DNA from: Mycobacterium florentinum
GTDB lineage: Bacteria > Actinomycetota > Actinomycetes > Mycobacteriales > Mycobacteriaceae
Reading direction: 5' to 3'
Length of the DNA stretch: 64,000 bases
Assembly (NCBI RefSeq): GCF_010730355.1
Contig: NZ_AP022576.1
Coordinates: 3,596,001-3,660,000, forward strand
Shown here: piece by piece, positions 53,081 through 61,447 of the stretch
Layout of the letters: each line of letters opens with the position of its first letter
How positions within the stretch are numbered: the first letter of the stretch is position 1
Translations under genes and position numbers: made by a program
The notes under the pieces: generated by a model
Database searches by the model: none
Told to the model about the DNA's origin: nothing
The model's input: the letters and a program-made list of their open reading frames with translations, nothing else

Positions 53081-56000
53081 TCAATTCAGAGTTTTGCTGC
53101 TGACTTGGGCTGGTGAGCTCGGGGGAGTGGGGGGCAGCCCATTACCCGCGGGGCGTCGACCGGTGAGGCTATCGAGCGGCTTGAGAACTCGCAGGCACCC
53201 AACCGCCTCCTCCGCGATGATGCGGCCCAGCGACGTGTAGGCGGCGAATTGCGCTTCGGTGAACCACTGGTCGGAGGTGGGGTCGTGCGGAAAAATCGGG
53301 GTGGACGCCGCATACGTCAGCAGCCAGAACGGGCACCGTTCGCTCAGTACCGCCTTCGCGAAGATCAAGGTCCCGGTGCTCTCGTCAAGCCCCGCCGCGG
53401 CCGGGTATGTGATCGCACCCTGGACGACCGCCCCGCGGGTTATTCGGCTGTTCAGGCTGGCTAGCGCATCGTCTTTGGCGAACTGCTTTCCCGACCCCGG
53501 GGTGATGCTCTCGACGGAATAAGGGCCCGTGCGGTTTAACGTAACCTCCACGCCCAGTTCATATCTCGCCAAACGAAGCGCGTCTGTGAGGCCGACGGGT
53601 AGCGGCGGAGGATCGCCCCCTCCGTCGATCACGATAATCAGTCGGCACCGGCGCCGCAGGGCCTCGACCAGGCCCGAATTATCGTAGTGGCCGCCGTCGG
53701 TGACTTGCACCAGCCGCGCGTCGCGGTCGTTGATACCGAGGATCTCCCGGTAGAGGTAGCCCCCGCCCCGGATGCTCGGTAGCGATTTCGGCCATACCCG
53801 GGGGAGCGGGTCGGAGCCCGAACCGTTCGGGGCAGTGGACTCCCTGAGTTGGCGCACGAAGTTCGGGTTGGGCAACCAGGTGCCGAGGCGGGCACCGGAG
53901 ATGGCGAGCAGCTTCTCGACGCCCTTGTTCTGGCGTCCCATCGCCGAGGCGAACGCCGCACCGCTCACGGCGACCGCCGCCTCCACGGTCAGGTCCCGTC
54001 GAATTCGGGGCGATGCCGCCTGGAACAGCTTGTCGGTGTGGAACCAACCGAGCTCGGGTCCGCCGACGTAGTCCGCACTCATCACGAACGAGACGGCGTT
54101 GAGGCCGGGCGCGGGCTTGTCCGGGCCCGAGATCGTGGCCGAGCATGCGAACACGAATTCTGGGCCGTTTGTCGTCCGGCCATACAGGTGCAGCCAGGTG
54201 GGTTCGGCGTCGTCGTACTGCGCGGCTTGGCCTTTGACTCGGCGCACGGCGAAGGTACGGGCGAGGCAGCGACGATAGAAGGGATGCAGGCTCAACGACG
54301 TGACGTCGGCAAACCCCAGGAACAATGCGACGAACGCAAGGCCGCCCAACCACCAGACCTGGGGCGGCACGTTGAGGACGCGTTCGCCCCATCCGGTTTG
54401 CGCGCAGAACTGGAAGGCGCCGGCGGCAAAGCTGCCCAGCAGTGCCAGCCACACCACCGAGAGCAGGGCCAGGGTAGCCAGGGTCAGCAACAGCGAGACG
54501 ACCTCCGGCGGCAACAGACGTTTGAGCAGCCGCGGGGACGACTGCGTGCCGATGCTCTTGCTCAGCTTGTGCCTGTCGCGCCAGACGATTGCGACCAGTG
54601 CGGCCACGTAGTTGACGCCGACGACACCGGACAGCGCGGCGAACGCACCGCCCGCGCTCGATGGTGTGTGGCTGCCGGGTGCCGAGCACAGCAGCATCAA
54701 TGCCGGCAAGGCGATCGTGAGCGCGAAGATCACCAGCGCGAATAGGGCGTTCGCGCGGGCCAAACCCAGCGCGTGGATCATCCGGCGTTCGCTGCACCGA
54801 CTGTTCGATCTCCATTCGGTGATCAGCACGTACACGGTGCACAGCACGGCCAATACCGCAAAGACTCCCACCGCCCAGTACGCGCCGGGATGGGTCACTA
54901 ATGACGCCGACTGTGGGGTATTCGAGCCGGCGGCCGAGGACTTGCTGGAGATCGGCGGGAATGCGGCGATCGGAACGACGGCCAGCAGCAAGCCTGCCAC
55001 CGACCCCGCGATCACCGGAACGCTGAAAATGATCGCCAACGAAGCCACCAGATTCTTGAACACTTCCGCCAGTGCCCGGATCAAACCCAGCGGTGAATCG
55101 GCGAGATAGCTCGATCCCCGGCGGATATGGTCGAACTCCGCCGACCCCTCTTCGAACCGTTCCGAAATGTCGACGATGTTCGGCTTTGGCTTGAGTTCGT
55201 CGCCTTCGAGCTGCTCTTCGCGCTTCTGTGTGGGGTCGACCAGTTGGCGTTGTACCGCCAGCAGCCGCGCACCGGCGGCGTATCCGCCCCCCGACACCGA
55301 GATCACGTAGTCGAGGCCGTCCAACAATGTGGCCGCCTTCTTTCTTCCGGTGCTCGAGCTTGCCACTGGACCGGTAGCGCTACACGGTTTGGAGAACACC
55401 TGCATGGCGCCCATCGACACACATGCCGACCGCACGCCTCCGCCCGAAAGGCACAGTGCCCGAAGCGGTTCCGTTCGGCGTTTCAGTGCGGCGGTGACTC
55501 CCGGGACGCTATAGGCTCGCTGCCAGCTCCGCTGGTTTTCGATCACGGCCTTGAACGGCTGGCCGGAGTCTTTCATAGCCTCTTTGACGGCCGCCTGATT
55601 CGCTGTCGGCTCGGGCCAAGCCTTCGGCGCCAGCACCCCATTCCACCAAGGCGCCGGTCGAGCCCCTTCACCCGCACCCAGGCCCAACCACCGAAATACC
55701 TTGAAGGATCGCAGGATCTCGAGTATCGATGCCCGCTCGGTGCGCCGCCATCTCCGTACCCTGCGACACTTGCCTATCGTGTTGCGCAAGACGATCGCAA
55801 AAAACGCGAATATTCCGGTTGCCCCCACTGCGATTGCGGAGAACTTGATGGTGGCCGCGGCTGCGACGGCGGTGCGCCAACCGGTTCCCGCCTGGTTCAA
55901 CATGTTCCACACCAGAAGGACTTCGATCAGGTTGGCGACCACCGCGATGAGCACCGCGGCGCCGATGAAGTTGGCGGCTTGGCCGCCCAGCTTGGAGCCC

Positions 56001-56251
56001 GCCCGAGCGCGATAGAACAATGCGCACCCTGCCAGCACCGTCCCGTACGCGGCGATCCACCAAAGGTTGCAATGTAATGCTGCCGGAAATGCCGATCTGA
56101 CGTCGGCGATGGTGGATCCCGGGTCTCCGAACGTGTAGTGGGTCCACTTTGGTCTAAACGCTCCTCGCACCTCGATGCAGCCGAGCACCGCGCCTATGCC
56201 GATCAATCCGAGCGCGATGGTTACTGCGCGTGGCGACCGAAATGTAAGCAT
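53081..56251 (-). CDS. Large membrane patatin-like phospholipase
   Basis: This 1056-residue protein has an N-terminal set of about four membrane helices (to about 160), then patatin elements: LCLSGGGVRSACVSMGAMQ (oxyanion loop, about 265) and YVISVSGGGYAAGA (nucleophile Ser, about 320). Roughly 250 residues with about six more membrane helices follow, and then the catalytic Asp motif VTDGGHYDNSGLVEAL (about 860). Splitting the Ser and Asp of the dyad with a membrane domain is unusual. It lies immediately upstream of the EspL-like, eccB and eccC genes, with an overlap or near-overlap, so it belongs to that transcript. It could be a substrate-linked lipase or an effector; neither is proven. Confidence 0.88.
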   Translation of the reverse strand: MLTFRSPRAVTIALGLIGIGAVLGCIEVRGAFRPKWTHYTFGDPGSTIADVRSAFPAALHCNLWWIAAYGTVLAGCALFYRARAGSKLGGQAANFIGAAVLIAVVANLIEVLLVWNMLNQAGTGWRTAVAAAATIKFSAIAVGATGIFAFFAIVLRNTIGKCRRVRRWRRTERASILEILRSFKVFRWLGLGAGEGARPAPWWNGVLAPKAWPEPTANQAAVKEAMKDSGQPFKAVIENQRSWQRAYSVPGVTAALKRRTEPLRALCLSGGGVRSACVSMGAMQVFSKPCSATGPVASSSTGRKKAATLLDGLDYVISVSGGGYAAGARLLAVQRQLVDPTQKREEQLEGDELKPKPNIVDISERFEEGSAEFDHIRRGSSYLADSPLGLIRALAEVFKNLVASLAIIFSVPVIAGSVAGLLLAVVPIAAFPPISSKSSAAGSNTPQSASLVTHPGAYWAVGVFAVLAVLCTVYVLITEWRSNSRCSERRMIHALGLARANALFALVIFALTIALPALMLLCSAPGSHTPSSAGGAFAALSGVVGVNYVAALVAIVWRDRHKLSKSIGTQSSPRLLKRLLPPEVVSLLLTLATLALLSVVWLALLGSFAAGAFQFCAQTGWGERVLNVPPQVWWLGGLAFVALFLGFADVTSLSLHPFYRRCLARTFAVRRVKGQAAQYDDAEPTWLHLYGRTTNGPEFVFACSATISGPDKPAPGLNAVSFVMSADYVGGPELGWFHTDKLFQAASPRIRRDLTVEAAVAVSGAAFASAMGRQNKGVEKLLAISGARLGTWLPNPNFVRQLRESTAPNGSGSDPLPRVWPKSLPSIRGGGYLYREILGINDRDARLVQVTDGGHYDNSGLVEALRRRCRLIIVIDGGGDPPPLPVGLTDALRLARYELGVEVTLNRTGPYSVESITPGSGKQFAKDDALASLNSRITRGAVVQGAITYPAAAGLDESTGTLIFAKAVLSERCPFWLLTYAASTPIFPHDPTSDQWFTEAQFAAYTSLGRIIAEEAVGCLRVLKPLDSLTGRRPAGNGLPPTPPSSPAQVSSKTLN

Positions 56252-56468
56252 TCTCGCCTCCCAAGCCAGACGGATTAGTTGTTGGCCAACCCGGCTATCG
56301 GATAGCCGCTAGGTTGCCGCGGTCTTCAATTCATCGGGCGCCGTTGGCGACTCCCGCGTGAGCACCGATGCGGTGAACCACCACGAGAAGGTGCTCAGCT
56401 GCCGCTTAGCCGTCAAAGACGTTGTGCTCGAAGGGGATATCGGCGGCCAACTTGGTGAGTCGACGGCC
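56252..56468. other. Gap between the small membrane peptide and the patatin gene
   Basis: About 215 bp. In the frame of the 38-residue peptide, decoding continues after its TGA as GRRLTKLAADIPFEHNVFDG, a stop, and AAAEHLLVVVHRIGAHAG, which reads like an eroded protein extension. An overlapping 60-codon frame (56309-56491, minus) has no support. CTATCCGATAGC near 56295-56310 is a short inverted repeat. The patatin ATG has a GGGAGGC site. Confidence 0.4.
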
Positions 56469-56585
56469 TCAGTCCTCGCAATGACGTTCATAGTCCCAGC
56501 GCTCCAACCACGCCGAGAGGTGGTGGATGCCGACGCTCATGACGATCAGCACAAGGCCTTCTACGACCATCACGAGCTCGTTCAT
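56469..56585 (-). CDS. 38-residue single-pass membrane peptide
   Basis: ATG 56585 overlaps the stop of the Rv0030-like gene (ATGA). The product, [20 protein letters not shown] then [18 protein letters not shown], has one hydrophobic helix (about 5-20) and an amphipathic charged tail. The tight coupling, codon phase and hydrophobicity support a real small gene, although it is too short for statistical gene finders. It sits upstream of the patatin-espL-eccB-eccC genes. Its function is unknown; small peptides of this sort often stabilise a membrane complex. Confidence 0.55.
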   Translation of the reverse strand: MNELVMVVEGLVLIVMSVGIHHLSAWLERWDYERHCED

Positions 56586-56956
56586 AGCCGCTCCATCTCA
56601 CGGGACATCGCCGCTTGTTCCAGGTAACTCGGCCGCGTATACGGGTACTTCCGAGGCGGCCGAGGCTCGACGCTTTGCATCAACCGATGCCAGAAAGCAA
56701 CGAACCGAGGACGCGGGGCTGCGACGGGCCGTGGGGCGACACCGGCGGCGGTTGCGAACATCACCTGGCGTTCGGTGATCAGAACGGTCGCCGGCGCGGT
56801 AGCGACGTGGCCTTGTGCGTGCACCGCAACAGGTTTCGCGACCGCACCGGCTTCCGCGAGCGGCGCGTGGTCGGTGGATCGGTGACTGGGCTGCGTGGGT
56901 GCCGCGGCATCGCGAGGTGACACCGCCGGTTTGGGGATGACTAGCATTTCGATCAC
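56582..56956 (-). CDS. Conserved hypothetical protein (Rv0030-like)
   Basis: This 124-residue protein has an N-terminal half rich in Pro, Ala and His without predicted structure. The C-terminal segment [24 protein letters not shown], ending [14 protein letters not shown], looks conserved and amphipathic. No known domain. From its place next to the Rv0029-like gene it should correspond to Rv0030. ATG 56956 is used, with MLVIPKP three codons inside as an alternative. Its stop overlaps the 38-residue peptide. Confidence 0.7.
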   Translation of the reverse strand: MIEMLVIPKPAVSPRDAAAPTQPSHRSTDHAPLAEAGAVAKPVAVHAQGHVATAPATVLITERQVMFATAAGVAPRPVAAPRPRFVAFWHRLMQSVEPRPPRKYPYTRPSYLEQAAMSREMERL

Positions 56957-57089
56957 CTGAGAGGAGTTTGCGTCCGGTGGGTCCGGCCGTCGAAGAGAAA
57001 TTTACGAAGTCAACTGCATGGACGCATGCGTAGTGGACTACCTGTTCTCTAGTGAAGAACCCTCGCGATAGCGAATCGGCGACTAGCCG

Positions 57090-58652
57090 TCAGCTCTCGG
57101 CGGTCCACTGACTGGCCGGTCGCTCGTCCAGCTTCTGGAACCACGCCAGGTGATAGTTCGCGGAGATCGTGTCGCCGGCGACGCTGCTTTCGGTAGCGGC
57201 TAGCAATAGGCAGTTGAGCAATAGCGCGGGCACGACATCCGGATACTGGCTCAGGAGCTGATAGCGCGCGGTGTCGAGATGCACCCGCAGCAGGTCGGCT
57301 TCCTCTTCCACGACACCCGTTCCCGCAGTGGCGGCCTTCGCCAGGGTGTGCACCAACCGCGGAAGTCCGTCGCGCCAGTGCGTGACTCGACCCAGCTCCC
57401 ATCCGAGATCCTCGACCGCCGGCAGTTCGCGAGCCTGCACCGAAGATTCCGTCGCGGCGAAGTCCGTGGCCCGGCCGACTCGATCGCCGGGGGTGTAGGT
57501 GGCGGTCCGGGTCGCCTCGCCGAGCCATGCCGAGGCCTTGCCGGTCCGACGTCCGGGCGCCAACAACCGCACGCCCACCGGAAGCGTGATCCCGGACGGG
57601 ATCCAGCCGTGGGCGAGATCGGTGACCAACAGCGTCGTACCGTCCGCGAGATCCCCTATTGCCCAGTTCAGCCCGGGTTCTTGGCGGACAACGAATGCCA
57701 AGAGCCGGTGCAGTCGTTCGGAATCCGATTCAGCTTCGACTCGCGCCGCCGGGGCGCTGACAGGCTCCGGCTCGGGTTCCGGTTCAGCTTCCGGTTCCGC
57801 CTCGCTGACGGCCTCCGGCTCCGCCTCGCTGACGGCCTCCGGCTCCGGCTCGCTGACGGCCTCGGGCTCCAGCTCGGGCCGCACGTCCTCCGGAGGGAGC
57901 AACTTCGGCAATTGCGCGGTCTCGGATTCGGCATCGGCTGGGGCGAGCGGGACTTCCGGTAGCCCCGGAATCGCGATGTCCACCGTGGAATGCTCGGACG
58001 GTGCTCGATGCCGGCCCCCGGAAGAATCGCGCTCGTCGTCGGCGGAAATCTCCGATTCCGGCTCGTCGGCGACGGGCTCTGCGGGGACGACCGGGATGAC
58101 TTGCGTGTGATCGAGCGACCGACCGCTAACAACGGGCTCTTTCTCCGGAACTACCGGGATGACCTGGGTTTCGTCGATCGCCGGCGCGACGACGTCGGGT
58201 TCGGCCGCCGGGACCGCGGGGATGACTTGCGTCTTCTCCAGGTCGGCCGTGCTGAAACGTCGAGCGACCTGCGCAGTTTGACGTCGCGCGCGCACCTGCG
58301 CCTTCATCAATTCCAGCTGGCGCATCGTCGATTCGACTCGCCGCACGGCGCGGGCACGGGCTTCGTCGATGACGCGGGCCTCCGCCGCGCGCCGGCCCAC
58401 GTCGGTGAGCCCCGATCGCTTGACCATCCCCAGCTGCTTATTGGCGCTGGTGGTGATCCGCTGCAGGTCTTTCTCGAGATACTCTGCGAGCGCGGTGGTT
58501 TCGTCTGTCACGGTCGACAGCTCGGCAGGCCATAGCCCACCGATCACCCATGGGGTGCAATCGACAGGAGAGCTGAAGGCCGGCATCGACAATGATTCCC
58601 GGGTAGCTCTCCGGAGGCGCTGGCGCGCCGTCTTTCGACCGAAGATCGCCAC
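57090..58652 (-). CDS. Rv0029-like ESX-associated protein with TQVIP repeats and Glu/Pro-rich linker
   Basis: This 520-residue protein has an N-terminal helical domain (about 1-130, MAIFGRKTARQRLRRATRESL) and three TQVIP repeats at about 145-195 (KTQVIPAVP, ETQVIPVVP, HTQVIPVVP). A long acidic linker of EPEAVSEAEP-type repeats (about 255-300) follows. A C-terminal globular domain (about 305-520) contains LHRLLAFVVRQEPGLNWAIGDLADGTTLLVTDLAHGWIPSGI. The domain pair resembles the DUF5632/DUF5631 arrangement of Rv0029. TQVI fits the pThr-x-x-Ile/Val pattern bound by FHA domains. Not a classical secreted ESX protein; a cytoplasmic helper or regulator is possible. Confidence 0.8.
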   Translation of the reverse strand: MAIFGRKTARQRLRRATRESLSMPAFSSPVDCTPWVIGGLWPAELSTVTDETTALAEYLEKDLQRITTSANKQLGMVKRSGLTDVGRRAAEARVIDEARARAVRRVESTMRQLELMKAQVRARRQTAQVARRFSTADLEKTQVIPAVPAAEPDVVAPAIDETQVIPVVPEKEPVVSGRSLDHTQVIPVVPAEPVADEPESEISADDERDSSGGRHRAPSEHSTVDIAIPGLPEVPLAPADAESETAQLPKLLPPEDVRPELEPEAVSEPEPEAVSEAEPEAVSEAEPEAEPEPEPEPVSAPAARVEAESDSERLHRLLAFVVRQEPGLNWAIGDLADGTTLLVTDLAHGWIPSGITLPVGVRLLAPGRRTGKASAWLGEATRTATYTPGDRVGRATDFAATESSVQARELPAVEDLGWELGRVTHWRDGLPRLVHTLAKAATAGTGVVEEEADLLRVHLDTARYQLLSQYPDVVPALLLNCLLLAATESSVAGDTISANYHLAWFQKLDERPASQWTAES

Positions 58653-58734
58653 CGGGTCAGACTACCGACATACTCCGGGCGCTCTTTACTAAAGGTGAAT
58701 TGTGCGGGTGTAAGGGGCTCGGTAGCGTAAGGCC

Positions 58735-58878
58735 ATGGCTGATTCTGCGCTGCAGCAGCAACTCGACGAGGTGCGCGTCCTGCTCGGCCGTGCCCGAGAG
58801 TTGTTCGGCGCCAATCCTATCGAGCCTCCGAGCGACATCGCACCGGATCCCGACGCCGCCAAAACCTGGCTGATCTAG
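58735..58878 (+). CDS. 47-residue protein on the opposite strand within the ESX-associated cluster
   Basis: This is a short plus-strand frame, MADSALQQQLDEVRVLLGRA then RELFGANPIEPPSDIAPDPD and AAKTWLI. It has a clear amphipathic helix (residues 3-24), an acidic Pro-rich tail and good mycobacterial codon use. It is the only plus-strand gene in the cluster, divergent from the Rv0029-like gene and convergent with the Rv0028-like gene (10 bp away). The helix-LFG-PP layout is reminiscent of the N terminus of longer ESX proteins, so it may be a truncated relative. I do not recognise it. Confidence 0.55.
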   Translation: MADSALQQQLDEVRVLLGRARELFGANPIEPPSDIAPDPDAAKTWLI

Positions 58879-58888
58879 GCTCGGTCGG

Positions 58889-59200
58889 CTAGTCCGCGCC
58901 GTCGCGGCGGCGCAGCTTGTGCGCCAACAGCTTCTCAATCGCGGCATCGAGGTCGTTCGGGGTCGGGACCTCCGCCGACGGGGTGTGTCCGGCCGCCACG
59001 ATCTCATGGCGAACTTCCAGCAATGCTTTGAGCCACGACACGTCCGCGGTCAACAGGATGCCCTGGGCCAGGGTCGCGGCGTCGGTATCCATCGCCTCCT
59101 CGCTCAGCGCAACGCTGTGCATGTACCCGCCGCGGCACGAGCGGACCAGGATATGTCCGCTCGGGTGAACGGTGTCGAACGCGGGATTAGCGTCTGTCAT
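58889..59200 (-). CDS. Rv0028-like protein, EspD/EspH-related family (DUF2694)
   Basis: This 103-residue protein has a beta-rich N terminus (HPSGHILVRSCRGGYMHSVALSEEAM) and a helical C-terminal half (TLAQGILLTADVSWLKALLEVRHEIV). The pattern agrees with DUF2694, the family that to my knowledge includes the ESX-1 proteins EspD and EspH; this is recalled, not searched. ATG 59200 overlaps the stop of the EspC-like gene (ATGA), so the two are co-translated, just as EspC and EspD genes are neighbours elsewhere. Confidence 0.78.
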   Translation of the reverse strand: MTDANPAFDTVHPSGHILVRSCRGGYMHSVALSEEAMDTDAATLAQGILLTADVSWLKALLEVRHEIVAAGHTPSAEVPTPNDLDAAIEKLLAHKLRRRDGAD

Positions 59201-59514
59201 CGACCGCCGTCGACGACGCGGCCGAGTTCGCCGGCCGCATCTTGTTCATGCTGATCCCAAGTCGTGGCAGACACGGTCAGGTTGTGCGCCATGTCGGCGT
59301 GGTCGTCCGCTTGTTGCTCATAACACTGGCGCCGGAGTTCGAGCAGTTCGCGGCCGGCGTCGCGGAGCTCACCGAAGATGGGCCCCAGTGAGTCCAGGCT
59401 CTCCTGGATGGCGGCGTGCGACGACGGAACGGTGCGCAAGTAGTCGGAGGTCTCCTGGTGATGCGTCGCGGCTTCACGTAAGTGCGCGGGCACCACATGG
59501 ATTCGATCTGCCAT
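59197..59514 (-). CDS. Rv0027-like protein, EspC family (type VII secretion target type)
   Basis: This 105-residue all-helical protein starts MADRIHVVPAHLREAATHHQ. Two long helices are separated by SLGPIFGELRDAGRELLELRRQ, followed by HADMAHNLTVSATTWDQHEQDAA. This matches the PF10824 (EspC-like) layout of small ESX-associated substrates. A Tyr is followed by acidic residues (YEQQADD) near the end of helix 2 or 3, but the spacing is not exactly YxxxD/E. AGGAG precedes the ATG. It is co-translated with the Rv0028-like gene. Confidence 0.82.
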   Translation of the reverse strand: MADRIHVVPAHLREAATHHQETSDYLRTVPSSHAAIQESLDSLGPIFGELRDAGRELLELRRQCYEQQADDHADMAHNLTVSATTWDQHEQDAAGELGRVVDGGR

Positions 59515-59559
59515 CCGCTTTCTCCTGTTCCTGCGCCGCCGGTCGGGCCGGCGAATTCA

Positions 59560-60942
59560 CTATTGTCCAGTGGTCGGCGTGGCCGCCGGCCGGGTCGGTG
59601 TCGGTGCGTCGGTCCTGGCTGGCGCGGTCGCGGTCGCCGCGGCCGGCGGATGCTCCCAGCCTAGAAAGCTCGGGCCGCTTACGGTGGCGATGTGCTGAAT
59701 CTGGCCGTCGAGAAGCGCCTTGGTGTGGCCGAGGGCCAACGCATGGCGATCGGTGAAAATCCCGATATCTCCCGGCACGACTTGCACCGGATCAACGGGG
59801 TTGGCCACCGCGGTTCCCGGCGCGGGAATGGTGATCCCCTGCTGATGGAACGCATCCGGGATCGACGCGCCGCCCACCGCGGCCTCGATGGCCGCCGCCA
59901 GCTGCGGGCTGGCCGCGGTCACCGTCTCACCGTCGGGCAGGGTCACCGCCGTCGGGCCGGTAGGTGGTGATTCGGCCGTTGAGACATCCTCACGGGGGTC
60001 ATCGTCTTCGTGCTTGTCATCCGATTCGTGCTCGGCTGGGTCCGCCTCGAGGTCATCGTCGTCCAATCCCGCCAGTGCCGGATCGGTGTCGCTGCCCTCT
60101 GGACGCCCGGGAAGCGCGCCCGGCATACCCCAACCGCCCATCGAACCTGGCCCGGGCGCCGGGCCCAGGCCAAGGTTGGGAATGCCGGGCAGCGCCGGCG
60201 GCATCGCCGACGTCGGCGCGCTCTCGGTCGGGCCCGGACCCGAATCCCCGGCCAATAGGCCAGGGTCGTCCGCCAGCAGCGAATCCAGCAGCGGATCACC
60301 TCCGGCGGCGGCAGCGTCCGGTACCCGCTCGGGCGCGGCAACCGCCGCGGGCCGGGTCTCGCCGGCAATACTCGCTGGGCTCTTCGACGCGTCATACAGC
60401 GACGTCCACGCGGCCATCAGCGCTGACTTCGAGGTGTCGTCCAGGCTGGCGGTCATGACCACGGCGCGGATGTCTCGGAGCTTGCCGATCAGGAATCGCT
60501 GAAAGTCGCGGGCGCCCGCCGGAGTGTCCAAGTCCGACCGGGTTTGCACCGCAGCCTCGGTCTCGCGCTGCAGGGCGCTCAGCGCGTCCGCGCCTTCGAC
60601 CGTCTTCAGGTGGGCGTTCATGATGGCCGAAATCACTTGCAGATCCAGCTGAGAGCTTGCCGAATTCTGGTGTGCCAGCGCTGCTTCGGCGCCCGCGATG
60701 GCTTCCGCGGCGGCACCCTCGGGCCGCTGCGGCGGACCAGCCGGTCCCGCGCGCGAGCCGAACAGGCCGGGATGCTGCCGGCGGATCTTGGCCAGAATCG
60801 CGTCGAGTTGTTCCGGACGTGTGGTGGGGGTGACCACGGCGGCCAGCTCGGTCGGCGTCAGCCCGGTCTGCCACGCATTCGGGTCGCCGGTGCGGTCGCG
60901 CACGACTCTTACCGTGGCCAGTAGCTTGTCATACGTCGGCAT
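59560..60942 (-). CDS. Rv0026-like ESX-associated protein (DUF4226-type domain, Pro/Gly linker)
   Basis: This 460-residue protein has an N-terminal region (1-60, MPTYDKLLATVRVVRDRTG). A helical domain at about 75-185, containing LDTPAGARDFQRFLIGKLRDIRAVV, closely resembles the DUF4226 pattern of the next gene upstream ([21 protein letters not shown]), so the two are paralogues in part. A Pro/Gly and acidic linker (about 195-320) is followed by a C-terminal domain (about 325-430, VTLPDGETVTAASPQLAAAIEAAVGGASIPDAFHQQG). It probably corresponds to Rv0026. Function unknown; the architecture recalls large Esp proteins with a helical head and disordered middle. Confidence 0.8.
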   Translation of the reverse strand: MPTYDKLLATVRVVRDRTGDPNAWQTGLTPTELAAVVTPTTRPEQLDAILAKIRRQHPGLFGSRAGPAGPPQRPEGAAAEAIAGAEAALAHQNSASSQLDLQVISAIMNAHLKTVEGADALSALQRETEAAVQTRSDLDTPAGARDFQRFLIGKLRDIRAVVMTASLDDTSKSALMAAWTSLYDASKSPASIAGETRPAAVAAPERVPDAAAAGGDPLLDSLLADDPGLLAGDSGPGPTESAPTSAMPPALPGIPNLGLGPAPGPGSMGGWGMPGALPGRPEGSDTDPALAGLDDDDLEADPAEHESDDKHEDDDPREDVSTAESPPTGPTAVTLPDGETVTAASPQLAAAIEAAVGGASIPDAFHQQGITIPAPGTAVANPVDPVQVVPGDIGIFTDRHALALGHTKALLDGQIQHIATVSGPSFLGWEHPPAAATATAPARTDAPTPTRPAATPTTGQ

Positions 60943-61069
60943 CGGCTAACCAAACGGCGCTGCGGCCCAACGCGGGCGATGTCGCGACCCCTCCATGCCG
61001 GCTGACAGTACTGAGGCGCTCTGCTGTCGACAATTCACCGCGGTGCGGCTGTGGATGAACTTTCGCGCG

Positions 61070-61432
61070 CTAGTCCGCCGATACGCCGTACTCGCCCCGC
61101 AAGCTTTCCAGCACAGCCGTTTTCGCGCGATCGAGCGCGCGCGCATCCGCTACCACCGCCGCGATCTCACGTTGTTTTGCAACCAGAAACTTCTGAAACT
61201 CCCTCGCGCCCATGGACGTATCGAGGGCCGGGCTGTTGTGCTGTGGAACCGCGCGCTCGATCTCGTCGGCGATCGCATCCAGACGCCTGATGCTCTCCCG
61301 CGTCGCGGCGTGCGCGCTGGCGAGCACTTCCATCAGCGCACGGTCTGCCTCGGCGACCGAGTCATGCTGACTCGCCATCGCCGACTGCCGCGCCTGAATG
61401 GCGGCTAACGAAGGGCCCGTCTGTTCCGACAT
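61070..61432 (-). CDS. Rv0025-like protein (DUF4226 family)
   Basis: This 120-residue, fully helical protein contains [47 protein letters not shown], the DUF4226 core also found inside the Rv0026-like protein. The helical hairpin and size are compatible with an ESX-type partner or substrate, but no WxG or YxxxD/E is obvious. It lies 15 bp after the NlpC/P60 gene. The 127 bp to the next gene hold no further frame. Confidence 0.8.
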   Translation of the reverse strand: MSEQTGPSLAAIQARQSAMASQHDSVAEADRALMEVLASAHAATRESIRRLDAIADEIERAVPQHNSPALDTSMGAREFQKFLVAKQREIAAVVADARALDRAKTAVLESLRGEYGVSAD

Positions 61433-61447
61433 CCGTTCAACCCACTC

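Noticed and set aside
56309..56491. 60-codon minus-strand frame after the small membrane peptide
   Set aside because: Ser/Thr-rich with no ribosome site, and overlaps the 38-residue frame; no evidence for coding.
57760..57900. CRISPR-like repeat pattern
   Set aside because: The repeats are in-frame EPEAVSEAEP-type codon repeats inside the Rv0029-like protein, without unique spacers; no CRISPR array or cas gene exists in the window.
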